DNA of 64,000 nt. Origin: Streptomyces fungicidicus. GTDB taxonomy: Bacteria > Actinomycetota > Actinomycetes > Streptomycetales > Streptomycetaceae. A program made the translations under genes and the position numbers. The notes beneath the pieces were generated by a model. It did not search any database. It saw nothing but the letters and a program-made list of their open reading frames with translations, and was not told the DNA's origin. The first letter of the stretch is position 1. Every line of letters starts with the position of its first letter. This document shows positions 32,258 to 41,176 of this stretch, piece by piece. The stretch lies in the NCBI RefSeq assembly GCF_003665435.1, contig NZ_CP023407.1:4637501-4701500 (forward strand), read 5' to 3'.

Positions 32258-32965
32258 TCAGAGCTCCGTGGGTTCCAGCGCCCCCAGCTGTGTCATCAGG
32301 CCCAGCCGGTCGTACTGCCACCATCCCTCGACGATCTTCCCGTTGCCGCCGAAGCGGAAGACGGTCGTGCCCGTCATGGCGACCTTCTTCCCCGTCGCCG
32401 GGATGCCGAGGAAGTCGCCCTTGTGGGTGCCCTCCCAGCTCCACCGGGTGCACACCCGGTCGCCCTCCGCGAGCCGGTCCTCGATCCGGAACGCGAAGTC
32501 GAAGCCGCCGCGCCACACGTCCATCTCGCGCCGGAGGTGGTCGAGGCCGACGATGTCCTGCTCGTTCGCCGGATCGTGGTCGTGGTAGTGCTCCTCGACC
32601 AGCCCCGTCATCGCGGACAGGTCGTCCTCGGTGGTCAGCACCTCGAAGAAGCGTCGCGCGGTGTCCGTGTTGAGCCGCGCGTCGCGCACCACGTCCAGGT
32701 CGGTGAACGTCGGCATGCCGTCGCACAGGGCGACCATCTCCCGGAAGATCCGGTCGGTCTCCGGCAGCTTCGAGTTCCGCATCGCCTCCTCGTACGACGG
32801 GAACTCCACGATCTCGACGACGTGGGACGTGTCCGAGCGGTCCTTGCCGACCACCGCGTGCGTCGCCGTCCGCTTCCCCCTGGTCTGCTCGACCCACTGG
32901 TCCAGCAGCCGGTCGATCTCCTCCAACCGGTTCGTCCTGCAGTCGATGAGCTGCATGAAGGTCAT
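32258..32965 (-). CDS. SnoaL-like ester cyclase family protein with N-terminal ABM-like domain
   Basis: The 235-residue protein combines a short N-terminal dimeric alpha-beta-barrel-like part (MQLIDCRTNRLEEIDRLLDQW, HVVEIVEFPSYEEAM) with a C-terminal SnoaL/NTF2 fold (EVLTTEDDLSAMTGLVEEHYHDHD, RVCTRWSWEGTHKGDFLGIPATGKKVAMTGTTVFRFGGNGKIVEGWWQYD). Such predicted ester cyclases are widespread in actinomycetes with mostly unknown substrates. The ATG at 32965 follows GGAGGCGAG. No biosynthetic cluster is adjacent. Confidence 0.82.
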   Translation of the reverse strand: MTFMQLIDCRTNRLEEIDRLLDQWVEQTRGKRTATHAVVGKDRSDTSHVVEIVEFPSYEEAMRNSKLPETDRIFREMVALCDGMPTFTDLDVVRDARLNTDTARRFFEVLTTEDDLSAMTGLVEEHYHDHDPANEQDIVGLDHLRREMDVWRGGFDFAFRIEDRLAEGDRVCTRWSWEGTHKGDFLGIPATGKKVAMTGTTVFRFGGNGKIVEGWWQYDRLGLMTQLGALEPTEL

Positions 32966-33070
32966 GGCGCTCGCCTCCGGTCCCCCCTGGGTCCGGGTTC
33001 TGACACCACCCATCCTCTCGCGGGGCGCGGCCCCCGTCCCGGCGTGACCGCGGTACCCGCGGGGACGCCG

Positions 33071-33844
33071 TCAGCGCGGTCCGTACTTCCGTCCCGTCCG
33101 TGACGAGAAGCCGCCCAGCAGCCCGCGCGGGACCAGTTTCGCCGCGCCCATCAGGGCCTTGTAGCGCGGGTCCGGGATCGACACCGTCTTGCCGCGGGCC
33201 AGGTCCGCGAGCGCCGCCGCGACGACCTTGTCCGCGTCCAGCCACATCCAGTTGGGGATGTTGTCCGTGCCCATCCCCGCCCGCTCGTGGAACTCGGTGC
33301 GCACGAAGCCCGGGCACAGCGCCATCAGCCGTACGCCGGCGCCCGCCAGGTCCAGCGCCGCGCCCTGGGTGAACTGCACGACCCACGCCTTGGACGCCCC
33401 GTAGGTCCCGCGCGGCACGAACGCGGCGGTCGAGGCGACGTTCACGACACCGCCGCGGCCGCGCTCACGCATCGCCTCCGCCGCCGCGGAGGTCAGCCGG
33501 AGCACCGCCTCGCAGTGCACCTTGAGCATGCGCAGCTCGTCGGCCATGGAGACGTCGAGGTAACGGCCCTTGTTGCCGAAGCCGGCGTTGTTGATCAGCA
33601 GGTCGACGGGGTTCTTGCGGTCGCCGAGCCGGTCGGCCACCGCCTCGATGCCCTTGTCCTGCGCCAGGTCGGCGGTCAGCACCTCCGCCTCGATGCCGTG
33701 GCGGTCGTGCAGCTCGGTCGCCTGCTCGCGGAGCCGGCCCGTGTCGCGGGCGACCAGCACCAGATCATGTCCGTCGGCCGCCAGCCGCCGCGCGAACGCG
33801 GCACCGATCCCCGCCGTCGATCCCGTAATCAGAGCCGTTGTCAT
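33071..33844 (-). CDS. short-chain dehydrogenase/reductase
   Basis: The 257-residue classical SDR has the cofactor-binding TGSTAGIG, NNAGFGN, the active-site Ser in NVASTAAF and the catalytic YGASK. Arg residues after the second strand (ARDTGRLREQ) suggest NADPH preference. The substrate is unknown. The C-terminus is Arg/Lys-rich (GLLGGFSSRTGRKYGPR), similar to the membrane-associated SDR group that includes mycobacterial mycolate reductases. Confidence 0.92.
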   Translation of the reverse strand: MTTALITGSTAGIGAAFARRLAADGHDLVLVARDTGRLREQATELHDRHGIEAEVLTADLAQDKGIEAVADRLGDRKNPVDLLINNAGFGNKGRYLDVSMADELRMLKVHCEAVLRLTSAAAEAMRERGRGGVVNVASTAAFVPRGTYGASKAWVVQFTQGAALDLAGAGVRLMALCPGFVRTEFHERAGMGTDNIPNWMWLDADKVVAAALADLARGKTVSIPDPRYKALMGAAKLVPRGLLGGFSSRTGRKYGPR

Positions 33845-33905
33845 GGCGCAAGAGTAGTTACCCGGAGGAGGGCCGTCCGCTCGGTGCCGGTCCCGTGGTG
33901 CGCCG

Positions 33906-34586
33906 TCAGGCCGGCGACCCCGCCCCGTACTTCTCCACGTACGTCCGGGCCGTCGCCAGCGCCTCCGGGTGCAGCGCCCCTTCGGCGGCGAGCAGCCGGG
34001 GCAGCAGCGCCCGTTCGGTCGTCACCGCGCGGAACTGCAGCGCGACCGTCACCTCGTGGTCCGGCCGGTGCACGATCCGTACCGCGTCGCCCGCGCGTAT
34101 CCCACCGGGCCGGATCACCCGCAGATACGCACCCGGCGCCGCCCGCTGAGTGAACCGCTTCACCCAGCCCTTCTCACCCAGATGGCCCTGGAAGGTACGA
34201 CAGGGGATGCGCCCCGAAGTGATCTCCAGGACCACCTCGGGCCCGACCGCCCAGCGCTCACCGATCAGCGCACCGGACACGTCGATCCCCTCGGTGGTGA
34301 GGTTCTCGCCGAACGAGCCGTTCGCCAGCGGGCGCCCCAGGGTGCGCTCCCACTCGTCGAGGTCTTCGCGGGCCACGGCGTACACCGCCTGGTCGTCCCC
34401 GCCGTGATGGCGTGTCTCGCACACCGCGTCCCCGGCCAGTCCGCTTCCGCCGGCCCCCTTGGCCCCCGGCGCCGCCACCCTGACCGGTCCGTCCACGGGC
34501 CGCTTGTCGATACCGGTCACGCCGTCGCGCTGGTCCGTGTACGGCACGGCCTCGGGGCGACCCAGGTTCACTGACAGAAGCTTCAT
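33906..34586 (-). CDS. MOSC domain protein (YiiM-like)
   Basis: The 226-residue MOSC protein has the typical order: SVNLGRPEAV at the start, GDAVCETRHHGGDDQAVYAVAREDLDEWE, SFGENLTTEGIDVSGALIGERW, and the conserved Cys in GRIPCRTFQGHLGEKGW. MOSC proteins handle sulfur or molybdenum-cofactor-linked chemistry (for example 6-hydroxylaminopurine resistance in YiiM). The gene is divergent from a LysR regulator 81 bp away, which may control it. Confidence 0.9.
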   Translation of the reverse strand: MKLLSVNLGRPEAVPYTDQRDGVTGIDKRPVDGPVRVAAPGAKGAGGSGLAGDAVCETRHHGGDDQAVYAVAREDLDEWERTLGRPLANGSFGENLTTEGIDVSGALIGERWAVGPEVVLEITSGRIPCRTFQGHLGEKGWVKRFTQRAAPGAYLRVIRPGGIRAGDAVRIVHRPDHEVTVALQFRAVTTERALLPRLLAAEGALHPEALATARTYVEKYGAGSPA

Positions 34587-34667
34587 GGGTCGCACGGTAA
34601 GCGATCCGGGGCCAAAGCGTCGACGCGTTATTCGGCGCCGTGTCAAAGGACCGCTTATCCTTGTGGG

Positions 34668-35564
34668 GTGATCGAAGCCCGTCATCTCCGCGTGCTCCGC
34701 GCCGTGTCCACCACCGGCTCCTTCTCCGCCGCCGCCCGCGAACTGGGCTGCACCCAGCCCGCCGTCAGCCAGCAGATGAAGGCCCTGGAGGCGTCCGTGG
34801 GCACGCCCCTGCTGATACGCACCGGCAGGGAGATGCGCCTGACGCAGGCCGGGTCGGCGCTGGTACGCCACGCGGCCGGGATCATCGCCGGGCTGACCGC
34901 CGCGGAGGAGGAGGTCGCCGCCATCGCCGGGCTGCGCGCGGGGCGGGTCCGGCTCGTCTCCTTCCCCAGCGGCAGCTCCACGCTGGTCCCGGCGGCCCTC
35001 GCCGCGCTGCGCGACGCCCACCCCGGCACCCGGGTGTCCCTGGAGGAGGCCGAACCGCCGCGCTCGGTGGAGATGCTACGCGAGGGCGACTGCGACGTGG
35101 CGCTGGCCTTCCGGTACGAGGGGGCGGCGGGCGCCGAGGAGTGGGACGACCTGGTGGTGCGGCCGCTGCTGTCGGACCGGCTGGTGGGGCTCGTGCCCGA
35201 GCGGCACCGGCTCGCCCGCGCGGAGTCCGTCGCCATAGACGAACTCGCCGACGAGCCGTGGATCGCCGGCTGCCCGCGCTGCCGGGGCCAGCTGGTCGAG
35301 GTGTGCGAGACGGCCGGCTTCACCCCGCGCATCGACTTCGCGACCGACGACTATCCGGCGGTCGCCGGACTGGTCGGCGCCGGACTCGGGGTCGCGGTCC
35401 TGCCCCAGCTGGCACTCGAGGCGGTACGGCCCCGCGGGGTGCGCACCGTGGCGCTGGAGCCGGCCGTGCGGCGGGAGATCGTCGCCCTCACGCTTCCGGA
35501 CCTCGCCCAGGTGCCGGCGGTCGGCGCGACGCTGGACAAGCTGGCGGGGGCGGCCGCCCGGTGA
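34668..35564 (+). CDS. LysR-family transcriptional regulator
   Basis: The 298-residue protein has the N-terminal winged helix-turn-helix (LRVLRAVSTTGSFSAAARELGCTQPAVSQQMKALEASVGTPLLIR) and a substrate-binding effector domain (RVRLVSFPSGSSTLVPAALAAL). The GTG start has TATCCT 6 nt upstream and no clear ribosome-binding site, so a leaderless mRNA is likely. It is divergent from the MOSC gene, its most likely target besides itself. Confidence 0.92.
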   Translation: MIEARHLRVLRAVSTTGSFSAAARELGCTQPAVSQQMKALEASVGTPLLIRTGREMRLTQAGSALVRHAAGIIAGLTAAEEEVAAIAGLRAGRVRLVSFPSGSSTLVPAALAALRDAHPGTRVSLEEAEPPRSVEMLREGDCDVALAFRYEGAAGAEEWDDLVVRPLLSDRLVGLVPERHRLARAESVAIDELADEPWIAGCPRCRGQLVEVCETAGFTPRIDFATDDYPAVAGLVGAGLGVAVLPQLALEAVRPRGVRTVALEPAVRREIVALTLPDLAQVPAVGATLDKLAGAAAR

Positions 35565-35626
35565 CCGTGGCTCTCGCGCGTGTGGTCACCGTGCGTGAGG
35601 GCGGCTGACCGGCCCTCCGGGGCGGG

Positions 35627-35656
35627 AAACGGCAGAAACGGCAGATACGGCAGTAG
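35627..35656. repeat. 9-bp microsatellite-like repeat
   Basis: About three and a half copies of AAACGGCAG-type units (AAACGGCAG, AAACGGCAG, ATACGGCAG, TAGCGG) lie between the LysR and whiD gene ends. It is minor, with no role apparent. Confidence 0.55.
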
Positions 35657-35699
35657 CGGCGGCACGCGTACGTGCCCCGCGTTCTGGAGAAACGTTCCT

Positions 35700-36029
35700 T
35701 CAGTTGTTCGAAGCGGTGTGCCCTCCGGAGGCCGACGCCGACACCAGCCGGTTGCGCGCCCGCCCCATGAGCTCTTCGCGCTCGTCCTCGGTCAGTCCGC
35801 CCCACACGCCGTACGGCTCGCGTACCGCCAGCGCGTGGGCCGCGCACTCGGCCCGTACCGGGCACCTCATGCAGACCTCTTTGGCCGAGTTCTCGCGAGC
35901 GCTTCGCGCCGCACCACGCTCGCCCTCCGGGTGGAAGAAGAGCGAGCTGTCCACCCCGCGGCAGGCGGCGAGGAGCTGCCAGTCCCACAGGTCCGCGTTC
36001 GGTCCGGGAAGGCGGGAGAAATCTGCCAT
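35700..36029 (-). CDS. whiD: WhiB-like iron-sulfur developmental regulator WhiD
   Basis: Wbl proteins carry an O2- and NO-sensitive [4Fe-4S] cluster and act with the vegetative sigma factor; WhiD is needed for late sporulation. The four cysteines are in LLAACRGV and VCMRCPVRAECAAHA (C-x2-C-x5-C), followed by the GVWGG turn and a basic C-terminal DNA-binding end. The ATG at 36029 (MADFSRLPGPNADLWDW) gives 109 residues, close to S. coelicolor WhiD. Its divergence from bldM repeats the S. coelicolor arrangement, which supports the name. Confidence 0.93.
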   Translation of the reverse strand: MADFSRLPGPNADLWDWQLLAACRGVDSSLFFHPEGERGAARSARENSAKEVCMRCPVRAECAAHALAVREPYGVWGGLTEDEREELMGRARNRLVSASASGGHTASNN

Positions 36030-36257
36030 TGCGTGACCCCTTGTAGCCGTTCTGGGCGGATCCGGTGTCCAGACCGTACAACTACGATCCAAGGAGATGA
36101 AAATATGACTCATTGCGAATCTAGCCCCGGACACCAGCAAAGGGGAAGAAAAGGGGCTGAATGGGGCACGGGTTGTGGTGAAAGTTCGGGGGTCCGGGGC
36201 GCATATCTCCATCGTGTTCGCTTCCTCACGTAGAGTGCCGAAGATGGCAGACGGCCC

Positions 36258-36285
36258 CGTAACTCTTTCGAGTGACCGTCGTTGA
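36258..36285 (+). promoter_or_regulatory. SigBldN-type promoter of bldM
   Basis: CGTAAC (36258-36263), 16 nt and CGTTGA (36280-36285) match the promoter type recognised by the ECF sigma factor SigBldN. BldM is its classic target in S. coelicolor. The transcript would start near 36292, about 117 nt before the bldM ATG. Confidence 0.8.
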
Positions 36286-36408
36286 GAGTGCGAGGCGGTT
36301 GAAGGAACAAGCGCTCGGGCGGGCGTCCGAGGCGGTCGACCGCACAGGTGACGATTTCGTACCAGCCTGGAGGCTCAAGGTGACGCGCATCAGCTGCGGA
36401 GGGCGGCC

Positions 36409-37020
36409 ATGACTTCCGTCCTCGTCTGCGACGACTCCCCGCTTGCCCGAGAGGCGCTCCGCCGCGCGGTCGCGACCGTGCCCGGCGTCGAGCGCGTGAC
36501 GACGGCCGCCAACGGGGAGGAAGTCCTCCGCCGCTGGGGGGCCGACCGCTCCGACCTGATTCTGATGGACGTACGCATGCCCGGCCTGGGCGGCGTCGAG
36601 ACGGTCCGCCGGCTGCTGTCGGCCGACCCCGGAGCGCGCATCATCATGCTCACCGTCGCCGAGGACCTCGACGGTGTGGCGCTCGCGGTGGCCGCCGGCG
36701 CGCGCGGCTATCTGCACAAGGACGCCTCCCGAGCGGAGCTGCGGGCCACGGTCACCCAGGCGCTCGCCGACCCGACCTGGCGGCTCGCCCCGCGCCGGCT
36801 GCGCTCCGCCGAGATGGGCGCGGCGCCCACGCTCACCGCGCGGGAGATCCAGGTCCTCGAAGGCATGAGCCACGGCCGCTCCAACGCGGAGATCGGCCGT
36901 GAGCTGTTCCTCTCCGAGGACACCGTCAAGACCCACGCCCGCCGGCTCTTCAAGAAGCTCGGCGCCTCGGACCGGGCCCACGCGGTGGCGCTCGGCTTCC
37001 GGTGGGGGCTCGTGCGCTAG
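36409..37020 (+). CDS. bldM: atypical response regulator BldM
   Basis: BldM controls aerial hyphae formation and sporulation genes as a homodimer, and late genes as a heterodimer with WhiI. The 203-residue protein has a receiver domain (DDSPLAREALRR, D54 in LILMDVRMPGLGG, K in YLHKDAS) and a LuxR-type helix-turn-helix (LTAREIQVLEGMSHGRSNAEIGRELFLSEDTVKTHARRLFKKLG). Genetic work in S. coelicolor indicates that D54 phosphorylation is not required. The ATG has GGAGGG upstream. A GC hairpin follows the stop. Confidence 0.96.
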   Translation: MTSVLVCDDSPLAREALRRAVATVPGVERVTTAANGEEVLRRWGADRSDLILMDVRMPGLGGVETVRRLLSADPGARIIMLTVAEDLDGVALAVAAGARGYLHKDASRAELRATVTQALADPTWRLAPRRLRSAEMGAAPTLTAREIQVLEGMSHGRSNAEIGRELFLSEDTVKTHARRLFKKLGASDRAHAVALGFRWGLVR

Positions 37021-37037
37021 GGCCCGTCCTTCGGGCC
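37021..37037 (+). terminator. short hairpin directly after bldM
   Basis: GGCCCG-TCCTT-CGGGCC begins at the base after the bldM stop codon. Confidence 0.5.
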
Positions 37038-37560
37038 GGGCCGACAGCGGCGTACGGCATCGAGCGCGGACCGGTGAACGGGGGCACCCCCACGCCCCCG
37101 CCCGGCGCCGGGCCCGTGTGCCGCCGGCTGTGCGCGGATGCCGTGCCCCGTGCCGGGGCGCGCGGACGCCTCACCTGTGGGGCGGTGCGGACACGTGGAC
37201 GCTTCCGGCCGGCGGTGACGCCGGCACCCGGGTGCCTTCCGGGTGCGTCGGCGCGGGCGCCGGTGCCGTCCGCGGGTGGCGCTTCCCGTGGTGGCTCCGC
37301 ACGCGCGCGAGCCGCCGCTCGCGTGATGCCGCCGGGCGGGTTCGGTGACGCGGGCGTCCCCCGGGGCGCCGCGTCCGGCGCTCCCGCGCGGGACCGGTAC
37401 CGGACGAGCACCCTCGGGGGCGGCACCGGAAGCCCGGCCCACCTGGGCGTCCGTCGTGGCCGGAGGGTGCCCACTGCTCGTTTCGCCGCGGATGCCGCAT
37501 CCTTGAGGTGTGGAGTTCCTCGGGGACGAGTCGGTCGAGCGGAAGGGGAGGGCGCAGGGT
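37038..37560. other. 523-bp intergenic region upstream of shbA, no gene seen
   Basis: Open frames cross this GC-rich stretch, but their translations are low-complexity Arg/Pro/Gly/Ala without any family pattern, so I call no gene. It must hold the shbA promoter. No clear -35/-10 pair or palindrome stood out by eye. Confidence 0.6.
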
Positions 37561-38238
37561 ATGAGTTCCGGCGCACCTGCTCATAACGCTTCGGTGCACA
37601 ACAAGGGACACGGTGCCGCGGACCCGACGTCCGCAAGGCACCATGGACCGATGCGCGACGACGAGGCGGGCACTGCCCAAGGGGCGATCGGTGCGCTCGT
37701 CCATCGCGCGGTCGACGGGGACGAGCAGGCCACGCACGATCTGCTCGCCCATGTCCATCCCCTGGCCCTGCGCTACTGCCGCACCCGTCTGTCCCGCCTC
37801 CCGGGCGACGCCCGGCACTTCGTGGAGGACCTCGCCCAGGAGGTCTGCGTGGCGGTGCTCCTCGCGCTGCCCCGCTACAAGGACACCGGCCGCCCGTTCG
37901 AGGCGTTCATCTTCGCCATCGCCTCGCACAAGGTCGCCGACCTGCAGCGGGCCGCGATGCGGCACCCCGGCTCCACGGCCGTGCCCTCCGACGAGATGCC
38001 GGAGCGTCCCGACGACTCGCTCGGCCCGGAAGAGCGCGCCCTGCTCAGCAGCGACGCCGCATGGGCCAAGAAACTGCTGGCCAACCTGCCGGAGAACCAG
38101 CGCGAGCTGCTGCTGCTGCGGATCGCCGTGGGCCTCACGGCGGAGGAGACTGGACAGATGTTGGGAATGTCACCAGGCGCCGTCCGGGTGGCCCAGCACC
38201 GCGCGCTGAGCCGGCTGCGCGCCCTGGCGGAGCAGTAG
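37561..38238 (+). CDS. shbA: ECF-type sigma factor ShbA (SigD-like)
   Basis: Region 2 (HPLALRYCRTRLSRLPGDARHFVEDLAQEVCVAVLLALPRY and FEAFIFAIASHKVADLQR) and region 4 (LPENQRELLLLRIAVGLTAEETGQMLGMSPGAVRVAQHRALSRLR) define an ECF sigma factor. Its position just upstream of guaB matches mycobacterial sigD-guaB2 and Streptomyces shbA, whose product drives transcription of the principal sigma gene hrdB in S. griseus. The ATG at 37561 gives 225 residues with GGGGAGGG upstream; an ATG at 37651 (195 residues) is possible. No anti-sigma gene follows. Confidence 0.85.
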   Translation: MSSGAPAHNASVHNKGHGAADPTSARHHGPMRDDEAGTAQGAIGALVHRAVDGDEQATHDLLAHVHPLALRYCRTRLSRLPGDARHFVEDLAQEVCVAVLLALPRYKDTGRPFEAFIFAIASHKVADLQRAAMRHPGSTAVPSDEMPERPDDSLGPEERALLSSDAAWAKKLLANLPENQRELLLLRIAVGLTAEETGQMLGMSPGAVRVAQHRALSRLRALAEQ

Positions 38239-38412
38239 GAGCCGCCGTCGCGCCGCCCCTTCGGCGTATGAACAGAAGATCAGCCGGTCCCGTATGAACA
38301 GTCCCGTACGAACGTACGAGGCCGGGAGCCGTGCGAAACCGTGGAATGAGACACCCTCGCTTCCCGTTAGCATGGACATCCGCACCGATCAAGGCCATTT
38401 GGGGAAGGTGTC

Positions 38413-39921
38413 ATGACTGCCAACGTCGACGGAGTGCCCGGAAAATTCGCGACACTCGGGCTGACCTACGACGACGTGCTGCTGCTGCCGGGCGCGTCGG
38501 ACATGGCGCCCGACCAGATCGACACCGCCTCGTACGTCTCCCGGAACGTGCGGGTCAACATTCCGCTGCTGTCCGCCGCCATGGACAAGGTGACCGAGTC
38601 CCGCATGGCGATCGCGATGGCCCGCCAGGGCGGCGTCGGCGTCCTGCACCGCAACCTGTCCATCGAGGGCCAGGCCAACCAGGTCGACCTGGTGAAGCGC
38701 TCCGAGTCCGGCATGGTCACCGACCCGATCACCATCCACCCGGACGCCACGCTCGCCGAGGCCGACGCGCTGTGCGCCAAGTTCCGCATCAGCGGCGTCC
38801 CGGTCACCGACGGCAACAAGAGGCTGCTCGGCATCGTCACCAACCGTGACATGGCCTTCGAGACCGACCGCACCCGGCAGGTCCGCGAGGTCATGACGCC
38901 GATGCCGCTGGTCACCGGCAAGGTCGGCATCTCCGGGCCCGAGGCCATGGAGCTGCTGCGCCGCCACAAGATCGAGAAGCTTCCGCTGGTCGACGACGCC
39001 GGCGTTCTCAAGGGCCTGATCACGGTCAAGGACTTCGTGAAGGCCGAGAAGTACCCGAACGCGGCGAAGGACGCCGAGGGCCGGCTGCTGGTCGGCGCCG
39101 CGGTCGGCGTCGCCGGTGACGCGTTCGAGCGGGCCCAGGCGCTGATCGAGGCGGGCGCCGACTTCATCGTCGTCGACACCGCGCACGGCCACTCCCGGCT
39201 GGTCGGCGACATGGTCGCCAAGATCAAGTCGAACTCCTCGGGCGTCGACGTCATCGGCGGCAACATCGCCACCCGTGACGGCGCGAAGGCGCTCGTCGAC
39301 GCGGGCTGCGACGGCATCAAGGTCGGCGTCGGCCCCGGCTCCATCTGCACCACGCGCGTCGTCGCCGGCGTCGGCGTCCCGCAGGTCACCGCGATCTACG
39401 AGGCCGCGCTCGCCGCCAAGGAGGCCGGAGTCCCGGTCATCGGCGACGGCGGTCTGCAGTACTCCGGCGACATCGCCAAGGCCCTCGTCGCGGGCGCCGA
39501 CACCGTGATGCTGGGCTCGCTGCTCGCCGGCTGCGAGGAGTCCCCGGGCGAGCTGCTGTTCATCAACGGCAAGCAGTTCAAGTCGTACCGCGGCATGGGC
39601 TCGCTGGGCGCCATGCAGACGCGCGGCGACCGCAAGTCGTTCTCCAAGGACCGCTACTTCCAGGAGGGCGTCGCCTCCGACGAGCAGCTCGTCCCCGAGG
39701 GCATCGAGGGCCAGGTGCCCTACCGCGGCCCGCTCTCCTCGGTCGTCCACCAGCTGGTCGGCGGCCTGCGCCAGTCGATGTTCTACGTCGGCGGGCGCAC
39801 CGTGCCCGAGCTGCAGGACAACGGGCGGTTCGTGCGGATCACCTCCGCCGGCCTCAAGGAGAGCCACCCGCACGACATCCAGATGACGGTCGAGGCACCG
39901 AACTACAGCCGCAGCAAGTAG
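38413..39921 (+). CDS. guaB: inosine-5'-monophosphate dehydrogenase
   Basis: IMPDH oxidises IMP to XMP with NAD+, the committed step of GMP synthesis. The 502-residue protein has a TIM barrel interrupted by two CBS domains (about residues 98-210, with MVTDPITIHPDATLAEA and VMTPMPLVTG). The catalytic loop GVGPGSICTTRVVAGVG has Cys near residue 312, and the flap region has GYRGMGSLGAM-type sequence (YRGMGSLGAMQ). GGGGAAGG precedes the ATG. guaB3 follows 105 bp downstream and guaA lies 21 kb away in this window. Confidence 0.97.
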   Translation: MTANVDGVPGKFATLGLTYDDVLLLPGASDMAPDQIDTASYVSRNVRVNIPLLSAAMDKVTESRMAIAMARQGGVGVLHRNLSIEGQANQVDLVKRSESGMVTDPITIHPDATLAEADALCAKFRISGVPVTDGNKRLLGIVTNRDMAFETDRTRQVREVMTPMPLVTGKVGISGPEAMELLRRHKIEKLPLVDDAGVLKGLITVKDFVKAEKYPNAAKDAEGRLLVGAAVGVAGDAFERAQALIEAGADFIVVDTAHGHSRLVGDMVAKIKSNSSGVDVIGGNIATRDGAKALVDAGCDGIKVGVGPGSICTTRVVAGVGVPQVTAIYEAALAAKEAGVPVIGDGGLQYSGDIAKALVAGADTVMLGSLLAGCEESPGELLFINGKQFKSYRGMGSLGAMQTRGDRKSFSKDRYFQEGVASDEQLVPEGIEGQVPYRGPLSSVVHQLVGGLRQSMFYVGGRTVPELQDNGRFVRITSAGLKESHPHDIQMTVEAPNYSRSK

Positions 39922-39936
39922 GCAGAAGGCCTTCCT

Positions 39937-39966
39937 GGGCGGTTCCGGGCACCTCCGGGACCGCCC
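39937..39966 (+). terminator. hairpin between guaB and guaB3
   Basis: GGGCGGTTCCGG (39937-39948) pairs with CCGGGACCGCCC (39955-39966) with one mismatch. A GATACT -10-like hexamer at 39984-39989 suggests guaB3 has its own promoter. Confidence 0.6.
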
Positions 39967-40026
39967 TCGGCGTGTCCGTCGGGGATACTGGAAGGCGCTG
40001 CAACGCATCAGGGAAAGGCCACAGAC

Positions 40027-41151
40027 GTGACTGAGATCGAGATCGGGCGCGGCAAGCGCGGCCGCCGGGCGTACGCCTTCGACGACATCGCCGTCGTCCC
40101 CAGCCGCCGTACGCGGGACCCGAAGGAGGTCTCGATCGCCTGGCAGATCGACGCCTACCGCTTCGAGCTGCCGTTCCTGGCCGCCCCCATGGACTCGGTC
40201 GTCTCGCCGGCCTCGGCGATCCGCATCGGCGAGCTCGGCGGCCTCGGCGTGCTGAACCTCGAGGGCCTGTGGACGCGCTACGAGGACCCGCAGCCGCTGC
40301 TGGACGAGATCGTCGGCCTGCCCGCCGAGGCGGCCACCCGGCGCCTGCAGGAGATCTACGCGGCTCCCATCAAGGAGGAGCTGATCGGGCAGCGCATCAA
40401 GGAGGTGCGCGACTCGGGCGTGGTCACCGCCGCGGCGCTCTCCCCGCAGCGCACCGCCCAGTTCTCCAAGGCCGTCGTCGACGCGGGTGTGGACATCTTC
40501 GTCATCCGCGGCACGACGGTCTCGGCGGAGCACGTCTCCGGTTCGCACGAGCCGCTGAACCTGAAGCAGTTCATCTACGAGCTCGACGTCCCGGTGATCG
40601 TCGGCGGCTGCGCCACCTACACCGCCGCCCTGCACCTCATGCGCACCGGCGCGGCGGGTGTCCTGGTCGGCTTCGGCGGCGGCGCCGCGCACACCACGCG
40701 CAACGTGCTCGGCATCCAGGTCCCCATGGCCACCGCGGTCGCCGACGTGGCGGCCGCCCGCCGCGACTACATGGACGAGTCCGGCGGCCGGTACGTGCAC
40801 GTGATCGCGGACGGCGGCGTCGGCTGGTCCGGCGACCTGCCCAAGGCGATCGCCTGCGGCGCGGACTCCGTGATGATGGGCTCCCCGCTGGCCCGCGCGA
40901 CGGACGGGCCCGGGCGCGGCCACCACTGGGGCATGGAGGCCGTGAACGAGGAGCTGCCGCGCGGCAAGAAGGTCGACCTCGGCACGGTGGGCACGCTGGA
41001 GGAGATCCTCACCGGCCCGTCCCACACCCCCGACGGCTCGATGAACCTCTTCGGCGCCCTGCGCCGCGCGATGGCCACGACCGGCTACAGCGAGCTGAAG
41101 GAGTTCCAGCGCGTCGAGGTGACGGTCGGGGACTCACAGCACCGCCGCTGA
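40027..41151 (+). CDS. guaB3: GuaB3-family IMP dehydrogenase-related protein
   Basis: The 374-residue protein keeps the IMPDH barrel without CBS domains (FDDIAVVPSRRTRDPKEV, FLAAPMDSVVSPASA, VHVIADGGVGWSGDLPKAIACGADSVMMGSPLA). The active-site loop that reads GPGSICTTR in IMPDH reads GFGGGAAHTTR here; His222 replaces the catalytic Cys. This is the actinobacterial GuaB3 family that follows guaB in Streptomyces and Mycobacterium. A role in guanine nucleotide salvage (GMP reductase-like) has been proposed for some GuaB3 proteins; the activity of this one is open. Confidence 0.92.
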   Translation: MTEIEIGRGKRGRRAYAFDDIAVVPSRRTRDPKEVSIAWQIDAYRFELPFLAAPMDSVVSPASAIRIGELGGLGVLNLEGLWTRYEDPQPLLDEIVGLPAEAATRRLQEIYAAPIKEELIGQRIKEVRDSGVVTAAALSPQRTAQFSKAVVDAGVDIFVIRGTTVSAEHVSGSHEPLNLKQFIYELDVPVIVGGCATYTAALHLMRTGAAGVLVGFGGGAAHTTRNVLGIQVPMATAVADVAAARRDYMDESGGRYVHVIADGGVGWSGDLPKAIACGADSVMMGSPLARATDGPGRGHHWGMEAVNEELPRGKKVDLGTVGTLEEILTGPSHTPDGSMNLFGALRRAMATTGYSELKEFQRVEVTVGDSQHRR

Positions 41152-41176
41152 ACCCCACCCGGCTCCCGGCCACCAC

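Noticed and set aside
37002..37586. 194-codon open frame between bldM and shbA
   Set aside because: It overlaps the bldM end, lacks a family pattern and has no ribosome-binding site; the composition fits noncoding GC-rich DNA.
38389..41025. Minus-strand open frame of 878 codons across guaB and guaB3
   Set aside because: Antisense shadow of two enzymes with conserved motifs; the translation is repetitive Gly/Asp/Leu/Val.
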